Below, one piece after another: positions 7,550-15,694 of a stretch of DNA of 16,095 nucleotides. The notes beneath the pieces were generated by a model. It did not search any database and had not been told where the DNA came from. It saw only the letters and a list, made by a program, of their open reading frames with translations. Each line of letters begins with the position of its first letter. Within the stretch, counting starts at the first letter, position 1. A program made the translations under genes and the position numbers. Source of the stretch: Limnohabitans sp. (GTDB lineage: Bacteria > Pseudomonadota > Gammaproteobacteria > Burkholderiales > Burkholderiaceae_C); the NCBI GenBank assembly GCA_015657605.1, contig JACDQO010000065.1, positions 1 to 16,095 of the forward strand. Direction: 5' to 3'.

Positions 7550-9524
7550 CTACTCAGGCAGCTGAAAACTGCTAATAGGTGGCAAAGGCTCCAGCACAGC
7601 GAAGCCACGGTCAAAGGTGTCGAGCAGCATCAGGAATTCCTCAAAAATTTCCCGCGGGCCTTGCAGCTGTATGCGCCCGCTGTCCAGCGCATCTGCAAAA
7701 CTCAGCTGCTCGAGAGAAATGTCATCGAGTGTCGCGCGGCTCAGGCGCAATTGGACATCCACTTTGTCAACAGGTTCTTCGCAGGCATGGCGCAACACAC
7801 CATTCGACAGTGTCAACACATGGCTGGCGTCTGGTTCGCTGAAAAGCCAATGCATCACCAGGCGATGCCGCGCTGCGCGAGGTCCGTTCAGGCGCATGGC
7901 CAAATAATCAAAATAATGCGACAGGGGCAGCGCACGGATCATGTCGCGGCTGGCAGCCATCCCTGATGCCAAGCGCGGCGGCCCTGGCGCAGCTCCCGGG
8001 CGCCTTGCAGGTAAGCATTACGCCAGGTGGATGACTCGGTCTGATAACCCAGTTGTTCCATGGCTTGGGCGCACAGTCGGCGCGCTTCGGCGCAAGACGG
8101 ATCCACCCACACAATCCGGGCACAGACATCGGCCACCCAACGGTATTCACCCGCAGCCAAGTCGGCACGTACCTTGCTCAATACGACGTCCACGCCGCCC
8201 ATGTAATCGATGGTCTTGCGCGCCTGTGCTTCACGCGGCAACGGGTCCAGGAATGCCGGGTGGCCTTCATAGGCACCCAGGTAGCGCTGGTACACGGCCT
8301 TCACGTTGTGCTTGAGGTGACCATAAAAGCTGTGTGTTGACCAATCCTGTTGGAGTGCCTCTGGCAAGCGAATGGCTTCGGCGATGTCGCCACCCGTGTG
8401 TCCGTGGTTCATCAACCGCAATGTCTGGTCGTGCACGAACTTGTAAAGATCGTGCTGGCGCAACAGATACTCGCCCATGGACTGACTGCCCCAAACTGGC
8501 CAATGGTGCTGAGCAATCAGCACATCGCTGTGAGCAGCATACCGTTGGCGTGCACCTACCAAATAGCTCGCCCAGGCACGGGCATCGCGCACCTCGGCAC
8601 CGCGTAGGGGCAGCAGGTTGTGAAAGTTGTGGCTGGTGATTTCGGCCATGTTGAGCACACGCAGGCCAGGGTGGTGGATGATCATCTCGGCTGGGGCTTC
8701 AGCCCCAGGTGTCAACTCAAACACACATTCGATGCCATCCACCTCGAAGCTTTCCACCGGTTGGGTGATCAGCCGATTGGGTGCAATCAGTGTGACGTCC
8801 CAGCTGAGACCGCCTTGCCCAATCCCGCATCCACCTGACCAAGCTCACCGCGAGGTAACAATGCGCCGTACTGAAACAAGGCACGCCGTGTCATGGCATT
8901 GCCTGCCATCACGGTTTCGCTGATGGCGTCATCCATGAAGCCCACAGGTGCAATCACCTGAACTCGGCCGGCTAGGACATCGGCCTCGTCGATGACGCCA
9001 CGCACGCCGCCAAAATGGTCCACATGGCTGTGTGTATAAACCACCGCCACCACCGGCCGTTGTGGCCGGTGGTGGTGATACAAGGCCAACGCCGCAGCCG
9101 CCACCTGGGTCGACGTGAGCGGGTCAATGATGATCAGTCCGGTGTCACCTTCCAGAATGGTCATGTTGGCCAGATCCATGCCGCGAACTTGGTAAACACG
9201 GTCACAGACCTTGAACAAGCCGGTGACCATATTGAGGCGGGCATGTCGCCACAGACCGGGGTGCACACTGTCGGGCGCCTGGTCATGGGCCAGGAAACCA
9301 TAGGCCTGCAGGTTCCAGACCGGGCGGCCGTTGGGGCGCAGAACACCTTCGGGCGGCAAGGGTGCGACCAGTCCCCGACGCGCATCGTCAAACGCACGGT
9401 CATCGTGCAAGGGCAAATGCAGCCGCTGGGCGGCTTGGCAGGCACGGGTGTGCATCGAGGCCGGTTGAGGATCTTCTGTCGCCAGGCTTTTTTCAGGTTT
9501 AAGAGCAGTTGTGTCAGAGGTCAT
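7550..9524 (-). CDS. SdsA1-type alkyl sulfatase (metallo-beta-lactamase fold), broken by two frameshifts
   Basis: This family is a binuclear zinc hydrolase that cleaves the ester of primary alkyl sulfates to alcohol and sulfate. The gene lies in three frames: 9524 to about 8800, then to about 7981, then to the TAG at 7552-7550. Adding one G (coding strand) at 8799-8801 and one C at 7980-7981 gives exactly 658 residues, the length I recall for Pseudomonas SdsA1. Zinc ligands fall at H165, H167, D169, H170 (THSHVDHFGG), E276 (GAEAPAEM), E295 and H340 (AQHHWPVWG), each four less than the SdsA1 numbers I remember. After the catalytic domain come the helical dimerisation domain (HTGGDIAEAIRLP region) and an SCP2-like C-terminal domain (YFDYLAMRLNGPRAAR region). 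An in-frame TAG lies five codons upstream of the chosen ATG. The N-terminus is polar with no signal peptide, whereas SdsA1 is secreted, so a cytoplasmic enzyme is inferred. Confidence 0.9.
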
Positions 9525-9677
9525 GCGTTGAAGCGACTACAAGTCGTGCTGGGTGACGAAGTTTGGCCATTAAAAATAGATACGAATCAGGCCCTTGGCG
9601 AACCGTTTGCGATCGCATGATGAGCGAGCCGATTGGAATCAAACACATGGTTTTCCCTTGGTTCTTAAAGCTGGTGC

Positions 9678-9707
9678 TTGACAAGTGCTGCCAGGCGGAA
9701 TTATTGT
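9678..9707 (+). promoter_or_regulatory. Sigma70-like promoter for the tetR-adh-sdr-fdx-P450 operon
   Basis: A consensus -35 TTGACA (9678-9683), an 18-bp spacer and TATTGT (9702-9707, 4 of 6 matches). The predicted transcript start at about 9713-9716 falls inside the palindrome at 9708-9725. A second overlapping option is TTGTGA (9704-9709) with an 18-bp spacer and TATTTT (9728-9733), which would place the palindrome between its two boxes. Confidence 0.55.
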
Positions 9708-9725
9708 GAACCTGAATTCATGTTC
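9708..9725. promoter_or_regulatory. Operator-like 18-bp palindrome, probable TetR site
   Basis: GAAC-C-TGAATTCA-T-GTTC reads the same on both strands except for one mismatched pair (9712/9721). It lies directly downstream of the -10 box, at the predicted transcript start, about 80 bp before the tetR ATG. This is the usual geometry for a TetR-family autorepressor. The binding partner is inferred from adjacency only. Confidence 0.55.
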
Positions 9726-9804
9726 TGTATTTTGCTTTTGAAAGCCGCACTTGTCCACCCTTCCATTGACTGCCTCTGCAACCTCTAGAAAACCAGCTTC
9801 AAAC

Positions 9805-10515
9805 ATGGAGAAAAAAACCATAGAGGCTGTCATCAAGGCCTTTCCAGCCAAGCAACAAAGGTCCGAGCAAACCCACGAAAAATTGCTGCAGTCAGGTCTC
9901 GATTTGTTGCGCGATGGGGTTTTTGATGACATTTCCATTGCGCAAATTGCGGCCCGAGCAGGATGCGCTGTGGGTTCCTTTTATCTGAGATTTCGCAACA
10001 AAGAGGCTTTTTTCAAATTTCTCATTGAAAGCATCAGCGAAACCTTAGAAGCAGACCTGCACGCCAATCTCACCCCAGAAAGCATCAAAGAACTCAACCT
10101 GGCACAAACGGTACGTCACTGTGTAGACCATTACGTGGAGACCAACCGACAGTACGAAAGCATCATTCGTGCGGCAGTGCAATACAGCATCAATGACAGC
10201 GATGACTGGCAACCCGTAAGGGACAACGGGCTAAAGCTGCACGATCACTACATTGAATTGATCCTCAGTAAATCAAGAAAATCAAACCAAGAAGAAGTCC
10301 GACAACAACTGATCGTCAGCTTACAAATCATCAGTGGACATTTGGTCAACAGCATTACCCACCCGATCAACCGCTTACCCCTGCATGACCCCAACCTCAG
10401 CTATTGGCTTTATGAAGTGGTCATGCACTGCTTAAAGGTCAAGCCGCCAGTACCCGCCATGTCGCAGCAAAAAAAGGGGCATTTGCGGACTGCATCCCCA
10501 GTGAAAAAGCCATAA
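9805..10515 (+). CDS. TetR-family transcriptional regulator
   Basis: A 236-residue protein from the ATG at 9805; the same frame could start at a TTG at 9751, for which I see no better ribosome site. The N-terminal helix-turn-helix is clear: DDISIAQIAARAGCAVGSFY followed by LRFRNKEAFFKFLIE, the standard TetR recognition helix and following helix. The C-terminal ligand domain is all-helical and unassigned, as is usual; the ligand may be a pathway acid or acyl-CoA, but nothing shows this. A palindrome sits at its predicted promoter, suggesting autorepression and control of the genes downstream. Only 18 bp separate it from the alcohol dehydrogenase, so it is probably the first gene of the operon. 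The coding region is visibly more A-rich than its neighbours (about 40% GC at 10261-10320). Confidence 0.88.
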   Translation: MEKKTIEAVIKAFPAKQQRSEQTHEKLLQSGLDLLRDGVFDDISIAQIAARAGCAVGSFYLRFRNKEAFFKFLIESISETLEADLHANLTPESIKELNLAQTVRHCVDHYVETNRQYESIIRAAVQYSINDSDDWQPVRDNGLKLHDHYIELILSKSRKSNQEEVRQQLIVSLQIISGHLVNSITHPINRLPLHDPNLSYWLYEVVMHCLKVKPPVPAMSQQKKGHLRTASPVKKP

Positions 10516-10517
10516 CC

Positions 10518-10524
10518 AAAAGGA
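10518..10524 (+). promoter_or_regulatory. Strong ribosome binding site deciding a TTG start
   Basis: AAAGGAG lies 9 nt before the TTG at 10534. No ATG in this frame sits near the expected N-terminus (KAAVFHGPG), so the TTG is the likely start codon of the alcohol dehydrogenase. Confidence 0.7.
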
Positions 10525-10533
10525 GCAAATAAA

Positions 10534-11616
10534 TTGAAAGCCGCCGTATTTCATGGCCCAGGTCAGCCCATGACTATCGAGAGCATCGAGATCGAAAAAC
10601 CCAAACGCAACGAGGTGTTGGTGCGCACCCGTGTCAGCGGCCTGTGCCACAGCGACTTGCATTTCATCGAGGGCAAATACCCGACACCCGTGCCCGCCGT
10701 ACTCGGCCATGAAGCCGCTGGGGTGGTCGAAGCGGTGGGTGAAGACGTCACCCACGTCAAGCCTGGTGACCATGTGGTCACCTGCTTGTCGGTGTTCTGT
10801 GGCCATTGTGAGTATTGCGTGACGGGTCACCAAACCATCTGCAGCAACACCGCAGTCAAAATGCCTCCCGGCGTGGCCAAACGCCTGCGCTGGAAGGGGG
10901 AACACCTCAATCAGTACCTCAACCTCTCCACTTTTGCTGAGCAAATGCTGGTGCACGAGAACGCGGTCGTCAAAATTCGAGAAGATATGCCCCTGGACCT
11001 GGCGGCTTTGCTGGGCTGTGGCGTTCTCACGGGTTATGGCTCGGTGGTGCACAGCGCACAACTGGAGTCTGGCACCACAGTGGCTGTGCTTGGTTGCGGC
11101 GGCGTAGGCCTGTCCACCATTCATGCGGCGCATCTGGCTGGCGCAGCCCGGATCATTGCCATCGACATCGACCCCGCCAAGCTGGAGATGGCCAGGATAT
11201 TTGGAGCCACAGATGGCATAGATGCTAAAGACCCGGACATGGTCGCCAAGATCATCGAGATGACCCAAGGCGGCGTGCATTACGCATTCGAGTGCATAGG
11301 TCTGAAGACCACGACCGAAGCTTCATTTGCCATGCTGCGTCCTCGCGGTTTGTCCACCATTGTGGGCATGATTCCGCTGGGCACCAAAATTGAGCTGCAC
11401 GGCTTTGACTTTCTGCGTGAGCGTCGCATCCAAGGCACGATGATGGGCTCTAACCACTTCCGACTAGACATCCCCCGCTTGGTGGAATTTCACATGCAGG
11501 GCCGGATGAAACTCGACCAGTTGGTTTCGAACCGACTCAATCTGGAGCAAATCAACGACGGTTTTTCCGCTCTGCAGCGAGGTGGTATCGCTCGCAATGT
11601 GATCGTTTTCGATTGA
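10534..11616 (+). CDS. Zinc-dependent alcohol dehydrogenase (MDR superfamily)
   Basis: It oxidises an alcohol to aldehyde or ketone with NAD(P). The intact frame is 360 residues, starting at a TTG behind AAAGGAG. Catalytic zinc ligands appear as C38 (GLCHSD) and H59-E60 (GHE), with a third probable Cys in ALLGCGVLTGYG. The structural zinc lobe is complete: C89, C92, C95 and C103 (CGHCEYCVTGHQTIC). The dinucleotide site is VAVLGCGGVGLS, followed by IIAIDIDPAKLE with acidic residues after beta-2, which points to NAD over NADP. Overall it resembles the class III/NDMA-dependent ADH group. Between the TetR gene and the SDR, it is placed to oxidise the alcohol made by the P450 or released by the sulfatase; the true substrate is unknown. 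The next gene starts 11 bp after the stop. Confidence 0.93.
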   Translation: MKAAVFHGPGQPMTIESIEIEKPKRNEVLVRTRVSGLCHSDLHFIEGKYPTPVPAVLGHEAAGVVEAVGEDVTHVKPGDHVVTCLSVFCGHCEYCVTGHQTICSNTAVKMPPGVAKRLRWKGEHLNQYLNLSTFAEQMLVHENAVVKIREDMPLDLAALLGCGVLTGYGSVVHSAQLESGTTVAVLGCGGVGLSTIHAAHLAGAARIIAIDIDPAKLEMARIFGATDGIDAKDPDMVAKIIEMTQGGVHYAFECIGLKTTTEASFAMLRPRGLSTIVGMIPLGTKIELHGFDFLRERRIQGTMMGSNHFRLDIPRLVEFHMQGRMKLDQLVSNRLNLEQINDGFSALQRGGIARNVIVFD

Positions 11617-11627
11617 TGGAGCGCCCC

Positions 11628-12498
11628 ATGAAACGATTGCAAAACAAAGTCGCGTGATCACGGCGCCTGCTCGGGCATTGGCTTGGCCACCACCGAGCTG
11701 TTTCTTTCAGAAGGCGCCCAAGTGGTGGCAGCGGACGTGCAGGACGAGGTGGGACAGCAACTGCAAGAGAAGTATGCAGGTCAGCTGCTCTTTGCGCATT
11801 GCGATGTGACCCAGCTCGATGAGTTACGCGCCGCCATCGACTGTGCCGCCGAACATTTTGGTGGTCTTGACATCCTGTTCAGCAATGCGGGTCGCATCGG
11901 CACCATGGGCGGCGTTCAGGCTTTTAACGCCGAGGCTTGGGACAACACCCAAAACCTTTTGCTGCGATCTGTCGCGGCAGGCGCGAGCTACGCAGTGCCC
12001 CACATGATCAAACGGGGCGCAGGCGCCATCGTGAACACATCGTCCATTTCGGCCTTGCAGGCTGGCTACGCCCCGCTGGCCTATTCGGTGGCCAAAGCGG
12101 GCGTTCTGCATTACACACGGGTGGCAGCGGCCGAACTCTGCGCCTTGAACATCCGCATCAACGCGGTGGTGCCGGGCTTCATTGCCACGCGCATCTTCGG
12201 CGGCCTGTTTGGCATGGACCAACAGGCCTCGCAAGACCTGGCCAAACGTGTGAGTGATCACAGCAGCAGCGCCAATCCGATTGGCCGTGCCGGTCAGCCG
12301 CAAGACATTGCAGAGGCCGTCCTGTATCTGTCTAGTGATGCCGCGCGGTTTGTCACTGGCACCCACATCACCGTGGATGGGGGGATCACCATCGGCCCCC
12401 GACACAGTTGGGACCCCCAAACAACCAGCCCCATGAGCCAAGCACTCGGCGTGTCACGCGAGCAAATCGAAGCCATGCGCAAGTCAGCCGATTCCTGA
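11628..12498 (+). CDS. Short-chain dehydrogenase/reductase, two frameshifts at the N-terminus
   Basis: An NAD(P)-dependent oxidoreductase of the classical SDR family. ATG 11628 (MKRLQNKVA) with GGAG at 11618-11621 is followed nine codons later by a stop. The sequence then fits VITGACSGIGLATTELF if one G is added at 11654 and one in the GG at 11662-11663. This restores the TGxxxGIG cofactor loop and a 290-residue protein. The rest is intact: DVQDEVG (acidic residue after beta-2, favouring NAD), FSNAGRIG, the catalytic Ser in NTSSISAL, YSVAK (YxxxK), and a C-terminal GTHITVDGGITIG. If the indels were real, the protein would lack the cofactor-binding start; a shorter frame from the TTG at 11683 also lacks it. 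It lies between the ADH and the ferredoxin and probably oxidises a secondary alcohol or further processes the ADH product. Confidence 0.87.
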
Positions 12499-12528
12499 AT
12501 TTTGATTTTTCCAGAAAGATTTTTGTCC

Positions 12529-12849
12529 ATGCCCCAAGTTCATTTCATCAGCTTTGACGGTATTCGCCGCAGCGTTGAGACCCAAATTGGCGAGAACCTG
12601 ATGCGCGCTGCCACCGATAACGCCGTGCCTGGCATCGATGGGGATTGCGGCGGCCAGTGCGCTTGCGCAACTTGTCACGTGTTCGTATCTACGCCCTGGG
12701 CAGAGCGTCTGCCCATCATGCGTACCAATGAGAACGATATTTTGGAATTCACCAACGAGCGCCGGGAATCTTCCCGTCTGGCCTGCCAGATCGTCATGAC
12801 CGCCGAGCTCGACGGTATCGAAGTCCATATGCCCGAAGGCCAGCACTGA
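12529..12849 (+). CDS. [2Fe-2S] ferredoxin, putidaredoxin/adrenodoxin type
   Basis: It carries electrons from a ferredoxin reductase to the P450 encoded 27 bp downstream. It has 106 residues from the ATG at 12529 (a TTG at 12502 is a longer, less likely start), the size of putidaredoxin. Cluster cysteines are C40, C46 and C49 (C-x5-C-x2-C in DCGGQCACATCH) and C86 (RLACQ), the same numbers as in putidaredoxin as I recall. An additional Cys, C44, sits inside the cluster loop. The ribosome site is AGAAAG about 10 nt before the ATG. No partner reductase is present in the window. The SDR ends 30 bp upstream, so this is an operon member. Confidence 0.95.
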   Translation: MPQVHFISFDGIRRSVETQIGENLMRAATDNAVPGIDGDCGGQCACATCHVFVSTPWAERLPIMRTNENDILEFTNERRESSRLACQIVMTAELDGIEVHMPEGQH

Positions 12850-12876
12850 AGCTGTCGATGAAGCGAAAGAAAAAAC

Positions 12877-14139
12877 ATGAAACTGTCACAAGCCGAAATT
12901 CAGGCTTCAGCCCGCGCCGAAGCCTTTGCCATGCCGATCGAGCAGATCGACCCCGGAACACCAGCTTATTTTTGAGAACGACACCGTTGGTCATTATTTC
13001 GAACGCCTTCGACGTGACGACCCTGTCCACCACTGCAACAGCGCTTTGTACGGACCGTATTGGTCGGTGACACGTTTCCAGGACATCATGCAGGTGGACA
13101 CCAACCACGGCATCTACTCTTCAGACTGGACAAATGGTGGCATTGCCATCACCGAACCACCACCGGGTGAAGCGAAGTTGCAGATGTTCATCGCCATGGA
13201 CCCTCCGCGCCATGACGTGCAACGCAAGGCCGTTCAGCCCATCGTAGCGCCGGGCAACCTGGCCAACATGCAGAACCTCATCCGGGAGCGGACCTGCAAA
13301 GTTCTCGACGGCTTGCCTCGTGGCGAGACCTTCAACTGGGTAGAGCATGTGTCTATCGAGCTCACCACTTTGATGCTGGCGACTCTTTTTGATTTTCCGA
13401 TCGAGGACCGTCACCTGTTGACGCACTGGTCAGATGTGGCCACCGCCAACAAGGATGTGGACCCCAACGCGCCAACGCGTGAAGAACGCCTGGCTGAATT
13501 GCAAAAGATGGCGGCTTATTTCACCCGCCTGTGGAATGAACGCGTCAACTCAAGTCCAGGATCCGACCTGATTTCCATGATGGCCCACAACCCGGAAACC
13601 CGGAACATGTCTCCGCAGGAATTCATGGGCAATCTGGTGTTGCTGATCGTGGGTGGCAACGACACCACTCGCAACTCGATGACCGGAGGCCTGCTGGCCC
13701 TGCACAACAACCCGGCCGAATGGGACAAGCTGCGAAACAATCCAGCCTTGGTGGACAACATGGTCTCGGAAATCATTCGCTGGCAGACACCGCTGGCCCA
13801 CATGCGCCGCACAGCCTTGCAAGACACAGAACTGGGCGGCAAACAGATCAAAAAGGCGACAAGGTGGTGATGTGGTACCTCTCGGGCAACCGCGACGAGG
13901 AAGCCATTCCCAACGCGAGCCAGTTCATCATTGATCGGCCACGTGCACGCCAACACTTGTCTTTTGGCTTTGGCATCCACCGCTGTGTGGGGAACCGCTT
14001 GGCAGAGATGCAACTGCGGATCCTGTGGGAAGAAATTCACAAGCGCTTTCCCGTCATTGAAGTCGTGGCCGACCCGGTGCGAGTGCGTTCGCCCTTTGTG
14101 CGTGGCTTCACCGAACTCATGGTGCGCATACCCACATGA
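12877..14139 (+). CDS. Cytochrome P450, CYP153 type, two frameshifts
   Basis: CYP153 enzymes hydroxylate the terminal carbon of alkanes, fatty acids or alicyclic compounds with ferredoxin-delivered electrons. The protein starts at 12877 (MKLSQAEIQ). One extra C in the C4 run at 12951-12954 and one missing A in the A5 run at 13850-13854 break the frame; correcting both leaves 1263 bp and 420 residues, normal for the family. The I-helix [14 protein letters not shown] (about 258-271), the ExxR helix [16 protein letters not shown] and the heme loop [10 protein letters not shown] with Cys 370 are all present. The [12 protein letters not shown] and [13 protein letters not shown] segments are characteristic of CYP153A. 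A ferredoxin precedes it, and an AlmA-like monooxygenase starts inside its stop codon. No membrane anchor is visible, so a soluble bacterial P450 is expected. Confidence 0.93.
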
Positions 14140-15641
14140 ACGAGGCGCCTGACATGAAGCCGTTGCCCGAGCAATTGGATGTGCTGATCATCGGCGCCGG
14201 TATTTCTGGCGTCGGTGCTGCCTGCCACCTGCAGCAACAGTGCTCGGACAAGCGTTTTGCGTTAGTCGAGGCCCAGGCCAGTTTCGGCGGCACATGGCGG
14301 ACTCACAACTATCCCGGCATTCGCTCCGACAGCGATCTTTTCACCTTTGGCTACCGATTCAAGCCGTGGCGCGGCAACCCGATCGCCAGTGGCGATCAGA
14401 TCTTGAACTACATGAACGAGGTCATCGACGAATACGACTTGGCTGCGCGGATCCATTACCGACACCGTGTGACCTCGGCCCGGTGGTCTTCTGTCGACGC
14501 CCGCTGGCATGTCGAGATCCTGCAAACGCCACAAGAAGGCAAGCCTGTCATCCGCCAAGTGCGTTGTCAGTTTTTATGGATGTGCCAGGGTTACTACAGT
14601 CACGCCGCGGGTTACACGCCGGAATGGTCCGGTATGAATGACTTTGCCGGTCGCATCGTCCACCCGCAACAATGGCCGAGAGGCCTCGACCTGACCGGTC
14701 AGCGTGTGGTGGTGATCGGTTCTGGCGCGACCGCCGCAACACTGGTACCTTCCCTGGCGGGCCGCTGTGCGCATGTGACCATGCTGCAGCGATCACCCAC
14801 TTGGTTTGCAACTGGGCGCAACGCCAATGAACTGGCCGACACGCTTCGCGCACTGGACATACCGCACGAATGGACCCATGAAATCGTGCGCCGCAAAGTG
14901 CTTTTTGACCAAGCCCACATCCAGCGGCGATGTATCCAAGAGCCCGAGACTGTGGCGGCTGAACTGCTCGCCGCAGCCAGAGAGGCACTCGGCCCCGAAC
15001 ACGCACACTTGGTCGATGTCCATTTCAAGCCGACCTATCGTCCATGGCAACAGCGTTTGGCCTTTGTGCCCGATGGCGACCTTTTTAAAGCGATACGTCA
15101 TGGGCAGGCCAGTATTCAAACAGGTTCGATTGAGCGCTTCGTGCCAGAAGGCATTCGCCTGAGCAACAGTGAGACTGTGCCCGCCGATGTGATTGTGACT
15201 GCCACAGGTTTTAACCTGAACGTATTGGGTGACATTGATTTCCAGATCGATGGCAAGCCGCTGGACTTTGCGGGCAGCGTCACTTGGCGCGGCGCCATGT
15301 TCACAGGCTTGCCCAATTTATTGTGGGTGTTCGGCTATTTCCGTGCCAGTTGGACGCTGCGCGCCGACTTGCTGGCCGACTTTTTCTGCAAGCTTGTGAA
15401 GCACATGGACCAACACGAATTACGCAGTGTGGTGCCAGCGCTTCGACCTGAAGACCAAGACATGACCTTGAGCCCCTGGGTGCGGCCCGACAACTTCAAT
15501 CCCGGCTACCTGGCCCGAGGCATGCATCAGTTGCCACGCCAAGGTGATCGTGCACCCTGGTTGCACCTGCAAGACTATTCGACCGACAAGAACGATCTTC
15601 CAGTGGCCGCACTCGATGACGGCTCTTTGATTTTTAACTGA
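14136..15641 (+). CDS. AlmA-like flavin-containing (Baeyer-Villiger-type) monooxygenase
   Basis: An FAD/NADPH monooxygenase. AlmA relatives are linked to growth on long-chain alkanes, and the wider family inserts oxygen next to ketones. The intact frame has 501 residues. The FAD site is [14 protein letters not shown] (about 16-29). Then come [18 protein letters not shown], the BVMO fingerprint [12 protein letters not shown] (170-181, FxGxxxHxxxWP) and the NADPH site [14 protein letters not shown]-terminal features such as [21 protein letters not shown] and [14 protein letters not shown] resemble AlmA closely. The ATG at 14136 overlaps the P450 stop (ATGA), suggesting translational coupling. 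An ATG at 14154 with GAGG 8 nt upstream is a good alternative that removes six residues. It is not a ferredoxin reductase: the BVMO fingerprint and length argue against it. Confidence 0.9.
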   Translation: MNEAPDMKPLPEQLDVLIIGAGISGVGAACHLQQQCSDKRFALVEAQASFGGTWRTHNYPGIRSDSDLFTFGYRFKPWRGNPIASGDQILNYMNEVIDEYDLAARIHYRHRVTSARWSSVDARWHVEILQTPQEGKPVIRQVRCQFLWMCQGYYSHAAGYTPEWSGMNDFAGRIVHPQQWPRGLDLTGQRVVVIGSGATAATLVPSLAGRCAHVTMLQRSPTWFATGRNANELADTLRALDIPHEWTHEIVRRKVLFDQAHIQRRCIQEPETVAAELLAAAREALGPEHAHLVDVHFKPTYRPWQQRLAFVPDGDLFKAIRHGQASIQTGSIERFVPEGIRLSNSETVPADVIVTATGFNLNVLGDIDFQIDGKPLDFAGSVTWRGAMFTGLPNLLWVFGYFRASWTLRADLLADFFCKLVKHMDQHELRSVVPALRPEDQDMTLSPWVRPDNFNPGYLARGMHQLPRQGDRAPWLHLQDYSTDKNDLPVAALDDGSLIFN

Positions 15642-15682
15642 GTTTTTCTCAACCCACCTAGAAAATTTTGACCACCACAACC

Positions 15683-15687
15683 AGGAG
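15683..15687 (+). promoter_or_regulatory. Ribosome binding site for the Bug-type receptor
   Basis: AGGAG lies 7 nt before the ATG at 15695 and fixes that start. The 53-bp gap after the monooxygenase has no terminator I can see, so co-transcription is possible. Confidence 0.65.
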
Positions 15688-15694
15688 ACACTTC

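Larger units (their letters stand above)
9525..9804. other. Divergent intergenic control region (sulfatase / tetR operon)
   Basis: No gene is supported in these 280 bp. The right half carries a promoter and an operator-like palindrome facing tetR. The left half should hold the sulfatase promoter, but I find no convincing -35/-10 pair on the minus strand. A perfect palindrome TGCGATCGCA lies at 9608-9617 near the middle. An in-frame TTG at 9751 could extend tetR by 18 codons. Confidence 0.6.

Noticed and set aside
7537..7600. Bidirectional terminator between the convergent ligase and sulfatase genes
   Set aside because: The gap is 13 bp and no GC-rich stem with a T-tract is visible on either strand.
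9608..9617. Palindrome TGCGATCGCA as an operator
   Set aside because: Only 10 bp and not extended by further symmetry; weaker than the 18-bp dyad at 9708-9725. It remains possible but is not supported.
9015..9620. A 201-residue plus-strand frame
   Set aside because: It is antisense to the sulfatase zinc-binding region; the minus-strand protein has the conserved THSHVDHFGG motif, so this frame is a shadow.
9751..9804. TTG at 9751 as the tetR start
   Set aside because: No ribosome site is seen in front, and the added 18 residues resemble no TetR N-terminus; the ATG at 9805 places the helix-turn-helix at a normal distance.
10432..11280. A 282-residue open frame on the minus strand
   Set aside because: It lies wholly opposite the alcohol dehydrogenase and the end of tetR, both with strong family motifs; its translation shows no recognisable domain and fits a shadow frame of codon-biased DNA.
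11824..12441. A 205-residue minus-strand frame
   Set aside because: Antisense to the SDR, which has the catalytic Ser and YxxxK; no domain in the antisense product.
14136..15641. Ferredoxin reductase as the gene after the P450
   Set aside because: The FxGxxxHxxxWP fingerprint, 501-residue length and AlmA-like C-terminus identify a flavin monooxygenase.
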